A stretch of DNA of 64,000 bases. Origin: Bacillus pumilus (GTDB taxonomy: Bacteria; Bacillota; Bacilli; Bacillales; Bacillaceae). The stretch spans positions 2,292,272 to 2,356,271 of the forward strand of contig NZ_CP047089.1 of assembly GCF_009937765.1 (NCBI RefSeq), read 5' to 3'. A program made the position numbers and the translations under genes. Shown piece by piece: positions 32,908 to 42,735 of this stretch (its first letter is position 1; every line of letters begins with the position of its first letter). The notes under the pieces were generated by a model. The model was not told the DNA's origin. It ran no database searches and saw nothing but the letters and a program-made list of their open reading frames with translations.

Positions 32908-33678
32908 TTTCTCGATATACCCATAATGAAATTGGGCTGTTTTTCGTTTGATGACCTGAAATTGGTAAGAGTCCGCTTTAAATCGTGTGCTTTTCCAATG
33001 ATCTTTTAACACCACTCTTTTTCTTGCCACCCTCAACGCTTCAAGCACAGCTGCTTCATGATCAAAGTCATGCTCTGCTGCATGACGTAGCGGCGCTATA
33101 CTTGTAGATTCTTGAATCGTTTCCTCAAACATTGGGTCAAAATAGACGACATCAAATGAACCGTCAGGATACTTCTTTAGCTGCTCGATACTGTCTCCGC
33201 TGATAACAGAAATCCGTTTCATCGCTTCATCTGCTTCCTCTATCCCCGTCTCCCACGTATTCAGTCCTTCTCGCACAAGTAATGCCGTAATGGAATTCTT
33301 TTCAATCCCGACGATCTTTCCCTTCCTGCCTACCGCAAAGCTTGCAGTCATCGCATCAGATCCTAAGCCAAGTGTGCAATCTAAAAAGGAATCGCCTGGC
33401 TTTAGCTGTGCTGCTTCAATTAAAGGATCCTTTTCTTCGCGCAAGAGCCGCTTCACCCTGAACATCGCTGAGCTTGGATGAAAGAAGAACTTTTCACCAT
33501 TTGGCTGATACCATTCAAACCTTTCTTTCCCGACAACAAGGACATCTCCTCGTTTCAGCGCAAGCTGCTTGACAGATTGTTTGCGTCTTTCTACATACTC
33601 ACCATGTAAATCTTCTGCAAGTGCCTTCGCTGTTTCAATCGTTTGTTCATTCGCTCTAAAGCTTGTAGTAATGAGCAT
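32890..33678 (-). CDS. ypiP: Class I SAM methyltransferase-like YpiP
   Basis: 262-residue protein of the RsmJ-like/DUF548 methyltransferase group. SAM motif FLDCTLGLGSDAMTASFAVG (about 97-116), acidic VGIEKNSITALLV and the FDVVYFDPMFEE segment, which resembles the D/NPPY-type catalytic motif of nucleic-acid methylases (DPMF as in RsmJ). N-terminal part has RGDVLVVGKERFEWYQPNGEKFFFHPSSAMFRVKRL. A 16S rRNA methylase role like that of E. coli RsmJ is possible, not proven. Confidence 0.8.
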   Translation of the reverse strand: MLITTSFRANEQTIETAKALAEDLHGEYVERRKQSVKQLALKRGDVLVVGKERFEWYQPNGEKFFFHPSSAMFRVKRLLREEKDPLIEAAQLKPGDSFLDCTLGLGSDAMTASFAVGRKGKIVGIEKNSITALLVREGLNTWETGIEEADEAMKRISVISGDSIEQLKKYPDGSFDVVYFDPMFEETIQESTSIAPLRHAAEHDFDHEAAVLEALRVARKRVVLKDHWKSTRFKADSYQFQVIKRKTAQFHYGYIEKEKSPY

Positions 33679-33701
33679 ATCGTTCCTCCATCATGATCAA
33701 G

Positions 33702-33733
33702 AAAAAATGCCCTGATCTGATCGCAGGGCATTT
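33702..33733 (-). terminator. brxA terminator
   Basis: AAATGCCCTG / CAGGGCATTT with T-run on the minus strand. Confidence 0.85.
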
Positions 33734-33744
33734 CAACACGTGTA

Positions 33745-34179
33745 TTAGCAATGTTTTTCGAATGCAGTTAAGACATTTTTCATGATATCTTCCATTTCAT
33801 GACCTTCAATTTCGTCACGCGGGATAAAATGAACGAGCTCATTTCCTTTTAAAAGGGCCATAGAAGGAGATGATGGCTCTTCACCAGTGAAATATTCTCT
33901 CATTTTTGCCGTAGCTTCTCGGTCCTGCCCAGCGAATACTGTGACAATTTTGTCTGGCGCTTTTTCTGCCTTCATCACAGCTTGAGTCGCTGCAGGGCGT
34001 GCTAATCCTGCCGCACAGCCGCATACAGAATTTACAACAACAAATGTTGTTCCTTCAGCTTCTTGCATCGTTTGTTCTACTTCTTCTTCCGTCGTCAGTT
34101 CTTGGAATCCTGCACTTGTCAGCTCTTGGCGCATTGGCACAACGAGCTGGCGCATATATTCTTCATATGCCATTGACAT
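33745..34179 (-). CDS. brxA: Bacilliredoxin BrxA (YphP)
   Basis: 144-residue thioredoxin-fold protein that removes bacillithiol from S-bacillithiolated proteins. The unusual CGC active site lies in NSVCGCAAGLARPAA (Cys53 and Cys55), and the sequence tracks B. subtilis YphP from start to end. ATG at 34179 follows GAGGGGGC; upstream codons lack a site and are not conserved. Precedes ilvD's stop by a short gap and is transcribed in the same direction. Confidence 0.95.
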   Translation of the reverse strand: MSMAYEEYMRQLVVPMRQELTSAGFQELTTEEEVEQTMQEAEGTTFVVVNSVCGCAAGLARPAATQAVMKAEKAPDKIVTVFAGQDREATAKMREYFTGEEPSSPSMALLKGNELVHFIPRDEIEGHEMEDIMKNVLTAFEKHC

Positions 34180-34260
34180 AAAAAAGCCCCCTCTAAAATC
34201 CTTTTGTTGTGAATAAAGGATACTATAGAGAGAGCCAATTTTCAAATGTTCTATTTCAGA

Positions 34261-35937
34261 TTAAATTTTCATGATTCCGCCTGTATTGGCTGATGTCACA
34301 AGTTTTGAATATCTAGCAAGATAGCCAGTTTTCACTTTTGGTTCAAAGCCTTTCCAGTTTGCTTTTCTTTTTTCCCATTCTTCCTCTGGAACATCGACAC
34401 TTAAAATGCGCTGCTCAATATCGACGACGACATGGTCACCATTTTCAACAAAAGCGAGCGGACCGCCTTCAGCTGCTTCAGGAGAGACGTGTCCGATAGA
34501 CAAGCCGCGAGAAGCGCCGGAAAAACGTCCGTCTGTAATTAAAGCAACCTTTGGTCCAAGTCCCATCCCGACAATTTGTGAAGTAGGAGCAAGCATTTCT
34601 GGCATACCAGGTCCGCCTTTAGGTCCTTCATAGCGAATGATGACAACATGTCCTGCTTCTACTTTTCTATTAATAATGCCTTCAAGAGCTTCTTCTTGGG
34701 ATTCAAATACGATCGCAGGCCCTTCGTGGCGTGTGATCCCATCTTGTACACCGCCCGTTTTAATGATAGCTCCATCTGGCGCAAGGTTTCCAAATAAAAC
34801 GGCTAAGCCGCCCTTTTCAGTAAATGGCTTATCGATTGGATAAATGACATTATAGTCTTTGACTTCATGACCGGCAATGTTCTCACCAAGCGTTTTCGCT
34901 GTGACGGTCATTGTATCTAAATGAAGTGCGCCTTCTTTTTTGGACAATTCATTTAGCGCAGCTGTGACGCCGCCTGCTTCATGTAAATCCTCAATATAAA
35001 CATCCGAAGCTGGCGCAAGTTTTGATAAATGAGGCACACGCTCTGCTACTTCATTGATGCGTTCAAGTGAATATTCAACACCTGCTTCATTTGCGATCGC
35101 CAGTGTGTGAAGAACAGTATTCGTTGACCCACCAAGTGCCATATCTAATGCAAATGCGTTATCAATGGCTTTTTCAGTCACAATATCACGCGGTTTAATA
35201 TCCTTTTTAATGAGCTCCATCAGTTGTTTTGCTGACTTTTTCGCAAATTCTCTTCGCTCTGGTGATGTCGCCAAAATCGTTCCATTTCCAGGAAGAGCAA
35301 TGCCAAGTGCCTCTGCTAAACAGTTCATTGAGTTTGCTGTAAACATACCTGAACAAGATCCGCAGGTCGGACAGCCGAACTGTTCTAATTCATTTAATTC
35401 CTCTTCGTTAATTTTACCTGACTGATAAGCACCGACGCCTTCAAATACAGAAGAAAGTGAAATTTTTCTGCCATCACTTGTTCTACCCGCTTCCATCGGA
35501 CCACCGCTGACAAAGACCGTCGGAATATTGACACGCATCGCTGCCATCATCATCCCTGGTGTAATTTTATCGCAGTTAGGAATACAAACCATTCCATCAA
35601 ACCAGTGAGCAGATACAACGGTTTCGACAGAGTCAGCAATGATTTCACGGCTTGGTAGTGAATATCTCATCCCGATATGACCCATTGCAATTCCATCATC
35701 GACCCCAATCGTATTAAATTCAAATGGGACCCCGCCAGCCTCACGAATAGCTTCTTTCACAATCTTTCCGAATTCCTGAAGATGGACATGTCCTGGGACA
35801 ATATCAATATAGGAATTACATACAGCAATAAATGGTTTGCCGAAGTCCTCATCCTTTACCCCCGCTGCTCTTAGTAAGCTTCGGTGAGGTGCTCTGTCAA
35901 TTCCTTGTTTAATCATGTTACTACGAAGTTCTGCCAT
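34261..35937 (-). CDS. ilvD: Dihydroxy-acid dehydratase IlvD
   Basis: 558-residue Fe-S dehydratase that makes the 2-oxo acids for valine, leucine and isoleucine. Cluster cysteines in PNCDKITPG and [16 protein letters not shown], substrate loop GGSTNTVLH and the C-terminal [22 protein letters not shown] are intact. Length equals B. subtilis. Upstream are a consensus promoter, a small leader ORF and a CodY-like box (see separate entries); in B. subtilis ilvD is a CodY target. Confidence 0.96.
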   Translation of the reverse strand: MAELRSNMIKQGIDRAPHRSLLRAAGVKDEDFGKPFIAVCNSYIDIVPGHVHLQEFGKIVKEAIREAGGVPFEFNTIGVDDGIAMGHIGMRYSLPSREIIADSVETVVSAHWFDGMVCIPNCDKITPGMMMAAMRVNIPTVFVSGGPMEAGRTSDGRKISLSSVFEGVGAYQSGKINEEELNELEQFGCPTCGSCSGMFTANSMNCLAEALGIALPGNGTILATSPERREFAKKSAKQLMELIKKDIKPRDIVTEKAIDNAFALDMALGGSTNTVLHTLAIANEAGVEYSLERINEVAERVPHLSKLAPASDVYIEDLHEAGGVTAALNELSKKEGALHLDTMTVTAKTLGENIAGHEVKDYNVIYPIDKPFTEKGGLAVLFGNLAPDGAIIKTGGVQDGITRHEGPAIVFESQEEALEGIINRKVEAGHVVIIRYEGPKGGPGMPEMLAPTSQIVGMGLGPKVALITDGRFSGASRGLSIGHVSPEAAEGGPLAFVENGDHVVVDIEQRILSVDVPEEEWEKRKANWKGFEPKVKTGYLARYSKLVTSANTGGIMKI

Positions 35938-36005
35938 CTGTTTAAAAAGCCTCCTATACTACAAGTCTTGTTGACTGTATGATTTTGAGTTGATTTTATT
36001 TTACA

Positions 36006-36020
36006 AATTTTCTGTTTATT
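36006..36020. promoter_or_regulatory. CodY-like box in the ilvD leader
   Basis: AATTTTCTGTTTATT matches the CodY consensus at 12 of 15 positions. It lies about 95 bp downstream of the predicted start of transcription, where a bound CodY would act as a roadblock. Confidence 0.5.
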
Positions 36021-36088
36021 CAGCCACCGATGAATGAACGATGACCAACATGTTTGCTGAAGCTAGCGCTCAGCAAGGTTCGTGTCAT
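36020..36088 (-). CDS. 22-codon leader ORF upstream of ilvD
   Basis: Opens MTRTLLSASFSKHVGH and ends before a TGA, 83 bp ahead of ilvD. It has a full ribosome binding site GGAGGT 8 nt before the ATG and lies wholly between the promoter and ilvD. It is not the usual leucine/valine/isoleucine-rich attenuator peptide (two Leu, one Ile, one Val). It could be a true leader peptide, a small protein, or a chance frame; the binding site makes translation likely. Confidence 0.45.
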   Translation of the reverse strand: MTRTLLSASFSKHVGHRSFIGG

Positions 36089-36100
36089 AAAATCTGACCT

Positions 36101-36117
36101 CCAATATTCTATATTGG
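36101..36117 (-). other. 7-bp perfect dyad at the ilvD transcript start
   Basis: CCAATAT-AGA-ATATTGG, at the expected 5' end of the mRNA and immediately before the leader ORF's GGAGGT. May be an operator or a 5'-end-protecting hairpin. Confidence 0.45.
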
Positions 36118-36121
36118 TACT

Positions 36122-36150
36122 ACTATATAGAGTTTTTTCGTATATTTCAA
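36122..36150 (-). promoter_or_regulatory. ilvD promoter
   Basis: TTGAAA (36145-36150), 17 bp, TATAGT (36122-36127) on the minus strand; predicted start near 36115. Confidence 0.75.
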
Positions 36151-36200
36151 CAATATTCAAAATAATTTTTCTAAAAAAATTTTTCTGTCTACGACTTTAA

Positions 36201-36233
36201 GAAAAACAAGCTACCAATGATAGGCAGCTTGTT
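36201..36233 (-). terminator. ypgR terminator
   Basis: AACAAGCTGCC / GGTAGCTTGTT with TTTTC on the minus strand. Confidence 0.8.
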
Positions 36234-36244
36234 CATAAGTCTCA

Positions 36245-37381
36245 TCATTCTGATGCATTTTTTCCACTTTCTGTCATTTGCTTCCATACTGAGCCTTTCG
36301 CTTCTTCTCCGTGCTCAATACGCTCAATTGCCATTTTCACTTGAAGGCTGACTTCAAATTCAGGGTCTTGCTCAGCTTCTTTTAATGCGTCAAGTGCTGT
36401 TTCGTCACCTTCTTCATAAAGAAACATCGCTGCACGCCAGCGAACAAGTTTACTTGGATCCTTTAATGATTCAATCATTGCTTCTATAGCGCTCGGATCA
36501 CCAAGGTCTGAAATGCAGTCTCCAGCGGTTCTGCGGACTGTCACTGTTTTGTCTTTAAGCCCTTTATATAGAATAGGCAAAATAGCAGGATCTTCAATCA
36601 TTCCAGCATTCACAACAGCTTGTCTGCGAATGGAAGTTTTAGGGTCTTCCATTGCTTTCATTAAAACAGGGATATCCTTTTGTTCTGGCTGCATTTGCTC
36701 TAAATGGGCAAAACGCTTTTTCCAGTCTTCCTCGCGCAGCATATCTTCTGTTACATCATATGCCTTTCGGTTCACCTGTCGATCTACAGCTTCTTGTCCT
36801 TCTTTGACCGCTTCTGTTAAGCGGGCTAAACGCTCGTCGTCATAGGCTGCCTGCAGCTCTTCTGTGACTTCTTGGCCAATATCTGCAAAGTCACCAAAAC
36901 GAACGCCATGTTCTTTCCACACACGTTCAAATACGACATTGTCTGAACTGCTTCTGAGCTTTAAAATAGCTGCTTGGAAGCGTTCAGGCATGCCGAATCG
37001 CTCTTCTCTTTCACCGTCGGTTAATTTAACTTGCATCGGAATTCCATTAAACATTTGGACAAACACTTTGACTTCGCCAAATGTGTCACCACCAGACTGC
37101 GATCCTTCCTGAAGGCCTTCTGTTTGTTGACCAAAGGCTTCTCTGACCTGCTGCAAAATGCCCTGCCAGTCAAACTTCGCATTACGCTCAACCGCTAAGA
37201 AATCTGCGACATGATAAACACCTTTTACACCTTCAATGTTTAAAATACGTTTAATCATCTCTGGCGCTTCTTCTTTTTGATCCTTTTTGTAGTTGTTGCT
37301 TTTACCGCCGGCAAGCGCTTCTGTCAAAATGACCTTCATCGTATTTGGACTTGGCGTCGGTTCTATCGCTGTTATTTTCAT
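36245..37381 (-). CDS. ypgR: YpgR, Nfu-N/HEAT-repeat protein (virulence factor C family)
   Basis: 378 residues. N-terminal domain (about 1-90) is the Nfu N-terminal scaffold type, opening ITAIEPTPSPNTMKVILTEAL; the middle is a conserved domain with EVKVFVQMFNGIPMQVKLTDGEREERFGMPERFQ; the C-terminal part (about 230-365) has four HEAT repeats such as VLMKAMEDPKTSIRRQAVVNAGMI. Fits the conserved virulence factor C family of Firmicutes. Probably a protein-interaction scaffold linked to Fe-S or redox work; function not established. Likely co-transcribed after ypgQ. Confidence 0.8.
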   Translation of the reverse strand: MKITAIEPTPSPNTMKVILTEALAGGKSNNYKKDQKEEAPEMIKRILNIEGVKGVYHVADFLAVERNAKFDWQGILQQVREAFGQQTEGLQEGSQSGGDTFGEVKVFVQMFNGIPMQVKLTDGEREERFGMPERFQAAILKLRSSSDNVVFERVWKEHGVRFGDFADIGQEVTEELQAAYDDERLARLTEAVKEGQEAVDRQVNRKAYDVTEDMLREEDWKKRFAHLEQMQPEQKDIPVLMKAMEDPKTSIRRQAVVNAGMIEDPAILPILYKGLKDKTVTVRRTAGDCISDLGDPSAIEAMIESLKDPSKLVRWRAAMFLYEEGDETALDALKEAEQDPEFEVSLQVKMAIERIEHGEEAKGSVWKQMTESGKNASE

Positions 37382-37411
37382 CTATACATCCTCCTTACAC
37401 ACATAAAGACC

Positions 37412-38023
37412 CTACTCATCTGTAAGGCCGCATTCTTCTTTCCATGTCTTGATAAACAGGCTCATCAAATCATGCCGCTCCTCAGCAAGCTGCTTTCCAG
37501 AACGAGTATTCATTAAGTCTTTTAATTTGAGCAGTTTTTCTTCCATATGCTTTAGTACGGAGCCCTGCTGCGTGTCCTTTGTATAGTGAGCTTCCCCTTT
37601 TGCGCCTGCATAAGTAAACACCCTCGCAATACCGGTTGCTCCTATCGCATCAAGCCGATCTGCGTCTTGAACAATGGCCCCTTCTAACGATATTGGTCTA
37701 TTCTGCTTATGTCGATGACGAAAAGACATCGTTGTAATGATGTCCATGATATAACGAATATCCCGCGTATGAACTTCCCAAGAAAGGAGCTGAAGCTCAA
37801 GCTGCTTTGGTGAAAGTTTCCATTCACTCGACAGCTTTTCATCAATAATATCATGAACAATCGCTGCCATTTCAATCACAAACTGGGAGCCGCCTTCCTG
37901 ATTAGCCATGTGGCAGGCAAGCTGCCGCACGCGATCAATATGAGCCGCATCGTGTCCAGTCGGTTCATATTTCAGCCGATCCGAAACAAAGGAGGCAGCT
38001 GCCTCCAATTGTTTTTTCTGCAT
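37412..38023 (-). CDS. ypgQ: HD-domain phosphohydrolase YpgQ
   Basis: 203-residue metal-dependent phosphohydrolase. HD motif residues: H in TGHDAAHIDRVRQLA, HD in MAAIVHDIIDEK, and the distal Asp in IVQDADRLDAIGATGIAR. B. subtilis YpgQ shows pyrophosphohydrolase activity on nucleotides in vitro. ATG at 38023 follows AAGGTG at 9 nt; an upstream TTG overlaps the site. Follows bsaA by 13 bp, so one transcript. Confidence 0.88.
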   Translation of the reverse strand: MQKKQLEAAASFVSDRLKYEPTGHDAAHIDRVRQLACHMANQEGGSQFVIEMAAIVHDIIDEKLSSEWKLSPKQLELQLLSWEVHTRDIRYIMDIITTMSFRHRHKQNRPISLEGAIVQDADRLDAIGATGIARVFTYAGAKGEAHYTKDTQQGSVLKHMEEKLLKLKDLMNTRSGKQLAEERHDLMSLFIKTWKEECGLTDE

Positions 38024-38036
38024 GACGGTCAACACC

Positions 38037-38519
38037 TTATTTGTCCAAAAGAGCGATGATGGAGCTTTCTAATTCTTTTGGTGATGTTTTCGGAGAGAAA
38101 CGCTCAGTGACTTCTCCGTTTTGATCCACGATAAATTTTGTGAAATTCCATTTCACTGTTTTCGTCCCAAGTACACCTTTAGCATGACTTGTTAAATGTT
38201 TGAAAAGCGGGTGCGCATTGTCACCATTAACATCTACTTTCGCAAACATAGGGAAGGTCACCCCATAATTCAAAGAACAGAATTCTTGAATGGCTTCTTC
38301 TCCTTCTGGCTCTTGGTTCATAAATTGGTTGCATGGAAATCCTAAAATTTCAAGGCCCTTTTCATGATATTGATCATATAGTTCTTGCAGTTGTTTAAAT
38401 TGAGGAGTTAGTCCACATTTGCTTGCTGTGTTAACAATAATGAGGACTTTTCCTTTGTAATCTGCCATTGATTTTTCTTGACCGTTAATGGTCTTGACCT
38501 GAATATCATATATTGACAT
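38037..38519 (-). CDS. bsaA: Glutathione peroxidase homologue BsaA
   Basis: 160-residue thiol peroxidase of the GPx family. Catalytic Cys in NTASKCGLTPQ (Cys in place of selenocysteine), the resolving-Cys region LGFPCNQF, and the catalytic tetrad Trp/Asn in KWNFTKF. Bacillus makes bacillithiol instead of glutathione and such enzymes usually accept thioredoxin. ATG follows AGGAGG. First gene of bsaA-ypgQ-ypgR. Confidence 0.92.
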   Translation of the reverse strand: MSIYDIQVKTINGQEKSMADYKGKVLIIVNTASKCGLTPQFKQLQELYDQYHEKGLEILGFPCNQFMNQEPEGEEAIQEFCSLNYGVTFPMFAKVDVNGDNAHPLFKHLTSHAKGVLGTKTVKWNFTKFIVDQNGEVTERFSPKTSPKELESSIIALLDK

Positions 38520-38593
38520 CTCATAGCCTCCTAGGATTCACTTTTTCCTATCGTAACATGCTTCTTTTATAAAATCGCTTTTTATGCTTCCGG

Positions 38594-40276
38594 TTAAAAG
38601 AGTCCTGTCACACTGCCGTCTTCTAATAAATCCATCTCGAGCGCCGCAGGTTTTTTAGGTAATCCAGGCATTGTCAGAATGCTTCCAGTTAAAGCAACAA
38701 TAAATCCTGCTCCTACAGATGGCTTTAACTCACGAATCGTAATGGTGAAGCCTTTAGGTCTCCCAATAAGAGCTGGATCATCAGAAAGTGAATATTGCGT
38801 TTTTGCCATACAAACCGGTAAATGTCCCCAGCTGTTTTCTTCGATGGCTGCCAGCTGCTTTCTTGCTTTTGAAGTGAGTGTGACCCCGTCTGCCCCGTAA
38901 ACCACTTTGGCAACTTTAGATAATTTTTCTTCGATGGAATCATCCTCTTCATACAAATAGGAAAAGCTGTTCTTCTTCTTTTCAATAAGTGTCGTGAGTT
39001 CTTCGGCAAGTGCTGTCCCGCCTTCGCCTCCTTCTTCCCATACATTCACAGCTTTGACTGGATGGTCATGTGCAAGGCACCAATCTTCTATCGCTTGAAT
39101 CTCTTCTTTTGTATCCGTGATAAACCTGTTAACTGCGACGATATATGGAAGACCGAAGGCTTGCACTGTTTCAATATGCTTTTCTAAATTATGTATACCT
39201 TTTAATACAGCTTGTGTATTCTCTTCTTTGAGTTCTGTTTTCTTCATTCCGCCATGCATCTTTAATGCTCTGACAGTCGCCACAATAACCACTGCACCAG
39301 GCTTGAAATCACCAGCTCTTGTTTTAATGTTCAGGAACTTTTCTGCTCCAAGATCTGCTCCAAATCCAGCTTCTGTTACGACATAATCGGCTAATTTCGC
39401 CGCCATTTTGGTTGCAATTAAACTATTACATCCATGCGCAATATTGGCAAAAGGACCGCCATGAACAAGGGCCGGAGTTCCTTCTATCGTTTGTACAAGA
39501 TTCGGTTTGAGTGCGTCTTTTAAAAGTAACGTCAGAACACCTTCATATCCAAGTGCACCAACTGTGACTGGCTCCCCGTCTCGATTATAGGCAACAACAA
39601 TAGAAGAAAGACGTTTTTTTAAGTCAGTTAAGTCTTCTGCTAAACAAAGGATGGCCATCATTTCGGAGGCAACTGTGATGTCAAACCCGTCTTCTCTAGG
39701 ATACCCATTTACCTGCCCACCAAGTCCGACTACGACCTGTCTTAATGCACGATCGTTTAAATCAAGCACTCGCTTCCATACAATGCGGCGCGCGTCGATG
39801 TCAAGTTCATTTCCGTGATGGATATGGTTATCAATGAACGCAGATAACGCATTATGTGCTGAAGTAATGGCATGAAAATCTCCTGTAAAATGAAGATTGA
39901 TTTCTTCCATTGGCAGCACCTGTGAATATCCTCCACCTGCTGCACCGCCTTTTATGCCCATTGTAGGACCTAATGAAGGCTCTCGCATTGCAATGATTGC
40001 TTTTTTCCCAATTTTTTCGAAGGCTTGACCGAGTCCGACTGTGACTGTGGACTTCCCTTCACCTGCTGGTGTTGGGTTGATGGATGTGACAAGAATCACA
40101 TGTCCTTCTTTTTGTTCTTTTAAACGGTCAAAAATAGTCAAAGATATTTTCGCTTTTGTGAAACCATAGCATTCTAATTCTTCGTCATGTAATTGCAGCT
40201 TAGCTGCGATGTCTTGAATAGGTCTCAGTTTTGCCTGTTGGGCGATGTCAATATCTGACAAATGCTTTGTGATCAT
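38594..40276 (-). CDS. fhs: Formate-tetrahydrofolate ligase Fhs
   Basis: 560-residue ATP-dependent enzyme that joins formate to THF to give 10-formyl-THF for purine and fMet synthesis. Hallmarks: [19 protein letters not shown] (P-loop, about 67-85), [50 protein letters not shown] and [10 protein letters not shown] at the end. Full length. B. subtilis 168 has no fhs and relies on FolD, so this gene is an insertion between bsaA and metA relative to that genome; base composition and codon use look native. ATG follows AAAGGAGG. Confidence 0.95.
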   Translation of the reverse strand: MITKHLSDIDIAQQAKLRPIQDIAAKLQLHDEELECYGFTKAKISLTIFDRLKEQKEGHVILVTSINPTPAGEGKSTVTVGLGQAFEKIGKKAIIAMREPSLGPTMGIKGGAAGGGYSQVLPMEEINLHFTGDFHAITSAHNALSAFIDNHIHHGNELDIDARRIVWKRVLDLNDRALRQVVVGLGGQVNGYPREDGFDITVASEMMAILCLAEDLTDLKKRLSSIVVAYNRDGEPVTVGALGYEGVLTLLLKDALKPNLVQTIEGTPALVHGGPFANIAHGCNSLIATKMAAKLADYVVTEAGFGADLGAEKFLNIKTRAGDFKPGAVVIVATVRALKMHGGMKKTELKEENTQAVLKGIHNLEKHIETVQAFGLPYIVAVNRFITDTKEEIQAIEDWCLAHDHPVKAVNVWEEGGEGGTALAEELTTLIEKKKNSFSYLYEEDDSIEEKLSKVAKVVYGADGVTLTSKARKQLAAIEENSWGHLPVCMAKTQYSLSDDPALIGRPKGFTITIRELKPSVGAGFIVALTGSILTMPGLPKKPAALEMDLLEDGSVTGLF

Positions 40277-40349
40277 AAATAAACGGCCTCCTTTTTTCGA
40301 GAAACAGCTTTGTTTTTGCTCTGTTTTTCATTGTAACATAATTGAAACA

Positions 40350-40378
40350 TTGAAATATCGCCAGAAAGTTCCTATAAT
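40350..40378 (+). promoter_or_regulatory. metA promoter
   Basis: TTGAAA (40350-40355), 17 bp, TATAAT (40373-40378). The short leader has no room for an S-box riboswitch. Confidence 0.8.
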
Positions 40379-40413
40379 GAAGTGAAATTAGCTTTGGTTC
40401 AGGGGGTGGCGAG

Positions 40414-41322
40414 TTGCCTATAAACATACCAGTTCATCTGCCGGCAAAACAAATACTAGAGAGCGAAAACATTTTCGTCATGGATGAGACAAGGGCATTC
40501 AAGCAAGATATCCGTCCTTTGAATATCGTGATCTTAAATTTAATGCCAAAAAAAATACAAACTGAAACGCAGCTACTCAGAATGCTCGGAAATTCTCCTT
40601 TACAAGTGTACTTTACTTTTTTAATTCCAAGTACGCATACACCGAAGAATACGTCGAGAGAGCATCTAGATGAATTTTATACGACCTTTGAATCGATTCG
40701 CCATAAAAAATTTGATGGAATGATCATCACAGGCGCACCAATTGAGCATTTAGCTTTTGAAGAAGTATCCTATTGGAAAGAGCTGCAGGAGATTTTGGAC
40801 TGGAGTAAAACGAATGTGACGTCTACTCTTCACATTTGCTGGGGTGCACAGGCAGGCCTGTATCACCATTATGGTATTGAGAAAATCAAACTTGCCGAGA
40901 AGAAATTTGGTGTATTTGAGCATCTTGTGAAAGAGAAAAAAGAAAGATTAGTCAGAGGTTTCGATGAATTATACTATGTCCCACATTCGAGGCATACAGA
41001 TATTAATACAGAACAATTAAAAAACACGCCGAATTTGAAAGTATTGAGTGTCTCTGAAGAAGCGGGAGTTTGTTTAATTGTTTCAGATGATGATAAACAA
41101 GTATTTTTAACTGGACATCCTGAATATGATACAGACACATTGAAGCAGGAATATGAAAGAGATTTGTTGAAGGATGATACAGTCAAAAAACCTGTTCACT
41201 ATTTTATAGAAGATGGTGACGCATTAGTCCCAGTGAATCGATGGAAAGCCCATGCCACTTTACTGTTTATGAATTGGCTCAATTATTATGTTTATCAAGA
41301 AACACCATACGTTTGGGAATAA
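40414..41322 (+). CDS. metA: Homoserine O-acetyltransferase MetA
   Basis: 302-residue enzyme of the MetA family that activates homoserine for methionine synthesis. Catalytic Cys142 in HICWGAQAG, His and Glu in [12 protein letters not shown]. Residue 111 is Glu (GAPIEHL), the residue that in Bacillus-type enzymes selects acetyl-CoA over succinyl-CoA. Start is TTG behind AGGGGGTGG. Gene order metA-ugtP-cspD is as in B. subtilis. The 228 bp that follow are AT-rich, hold a 10-bp palindrome TTCGTACGAA near 41508, and show no gene. Confidence 0.94.
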   Translation: MPINIPVHLPAKQILESENIFVMDETRAFKQDIRPLNIVILNLMPKKIQTETQLLRMLGNSPLQVYFTFLIPSTHTPKNTSREHLDEFYTTFESIRHKKFDGMIITGAPIEHLAFEEVSYWKELQEILDWSKTNVTSTLHICWGAQAGLYHHYGIEKIKLAEKKFGVFEHLVKEKKERLVRGFDELYYVPHSRHTDINTEQLKNTPNLKVLSVSEEAGVCLIVSDDDKQVFLTGHPEYDTDTLKQEYERDLLKDDTVKKPVHYFIEDGDALVPVNRWKAHATLLFMNWLNYYVYQETPYVWE

Positions 41323-41550
41323 AATAGACTGTAGTCTGATGATAAATGGTCAAAATGTGTTAAAATACAAATGGCTCTGTCTTCCATTATCAATTTAGTC
41401 TTCTTGTTTTTTAAAATTAGTTTAATTCTTTCGTAACGAACGATATGCTCTGACTGTTTATATGTTATCTTTATGTATATGTAGACCTATGAGATTAATA
41501 GTTTTCGTACGAAGTTTTGTTGTTGTTGATTACATTTGAGGTGAATATTC

Positions 41551-42702
41551 TTGAATACCAATAAAAAAATATTAATCTTGACCGCAAATTATGGAAATGG
41601 ACATATGCAGGTGGCTAAAACACTGTATGATGAGTGCAAATCCCAAGGGTTTGAGCATGTTGTAGTTTCTAATTTGTATCAAGAATCAAATCCCATTGTG
41701 TCGGAAGTGACTCAATATTTATACTTGAAGAGCTTTTCCATTGGGAAACAATTTTATCGCTTGTTTTATTACGGTGTAGATAAAATTTACAATAAACGCA
41801 AATTTAACATTTATTTAAAGATGGGAAATAAGCGTCTTGATGAACTTATTCAATTACACAATCCAGATATCATTATTATTACATTCCCAATGATTGTTGT
41901 TCCTGAATACCGAAACAAAACAGGAAAAATCATCCCGACATTTAATGTGATGACAGATTTTTGTCTTCATAAGATTTGGGTACATGAAAACATCGACCGG
42001 TACTATGTTGCAACCGATTATGTGAAACAAAAATTAGTGGAAATCGGCACACATCCAAGCGATGTCAAAGTGACAGGCATTCCTATTAGACCACAATTTG
42101 AAGCAGACGTGCCAAAATCGAAGATTTATAAAAAATATGGATTATCATCAAACAAAAAAGTTCTTCTGATTATGGCCGGTGCTCATGGTGTACTGAAAAA
42201 TGTCAAGGAATTATGTGAAGCATTGCTTCTAGACAGTGAAGTACAAATTGTTGTTGTATGTGGAAAGAACGCAGCGCTGAAACAATCACTAAGCGATCTT
42301 GAACAAACACATCCAGATCAATTGAAGGCGCTTGGATATGTGGAACAAATTGATGAATTGTTCAGAGTAACAGATTGTATGATCACAAAACCAGGTGGCA
42401 TTACTTTAACAGAAGCAACAGCACTCGGTGTCCCAGTCATTCTTTACAAGCCTGTCCCTGGACAAGAAAAGGAAAATGCTCATTTCTTTGAGGATTATGG
42501 TGCAGCCATCGTCATCAACAGACATGAAGACATTTTAGAATCTGTGACCAACTTGCTTCAAGATGAAGAAAAGTTAGAAAGCATGAAACAAAACATGAAA
42601 AGTCTTCACTTAAAGCATTCTTCTCAAACCATTTTGGAAGATATCGTTGAGCAATCAGATCTCATCACGAATAACAAAACATATGCTCGCGCATTATCAT
42701 AA
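41551..42702 (+). CDS. ugtP: Diacylglycerol beta-glucosyltransferase UgtP
   Basis: 383-residue GT28/MGDG-synthase-like enzyme that adds successive glucoses to diacylglycerol, making the anchor of lipoteichoic acid; in B. subtilis it also couples nutrient status to cell size through FtsZ. N-terminal ILTANYGNGHMQVAKTL (acceptor and lipid site), VMTDFCLHKIWVHENIDRYYVAT and the C-terminal UDP-sugar motif TKPGGITLTEATALGVPVILYKPVPGQE. TTG start with GAGGTG upstream. Length matches B. subtilis. Confidence 0.95.
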   Translation: MNTNKKILILTANYGNGHMQVAKTLYDECKSQGFEHVVVSNLYQESNPIVSEVTQYLYLKSFSIGKQFYRLFYYGVDKIYNKRKFNIYLKMGNKRLDELIQLHNPDIIIITFPMIVVPEYRNKTGKIIPTFNVMTDFCLHKIWVHENIDRYYVATDYVKQKLVEIGTHPSDVKVTGIPIRPQFEADVPKSKIYKKYGLSSNKKVLLIMAGAHGVLKNVKELCEALLLDSEVQIVVVCGKNAALKQSLSDLEQTHPDQLKALGYVEQIDELFRVTDCMITKPGGITLTEATALGVPVILYKPVPGQEKENAHFFEDYGAAIVINRHEDILESVTNLLQDEEKLESMKQNMKSLHLKHSSQTILEDIVEQSDLITNNKTYARALS

Positions 42703-42734
42703 AAAGGTGTCCGTCAATGACGGACACCTTTTTC
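42701..42734. terminator. Bidirectional terminator
   Basis: AAAAAGGTGTCCGT / ACGGACACCTTTTT between convergent ugtP and the AIM24 gene. Confidence 0.92.
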
Positions 42735-42735
42735 T

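Noticed and set aside
36020..36088. T-box or branched-chain attenuator in the ilvD leader
   Set aside because: No T-box sequence, no terminator and no run of Leu, Val or Ile codons.
40277..40413. S-box (SAM) riboswitch upstream of metA
   Set aside because: The leader after the promoter is about 30 nt and has neither aptamer nor terminator.
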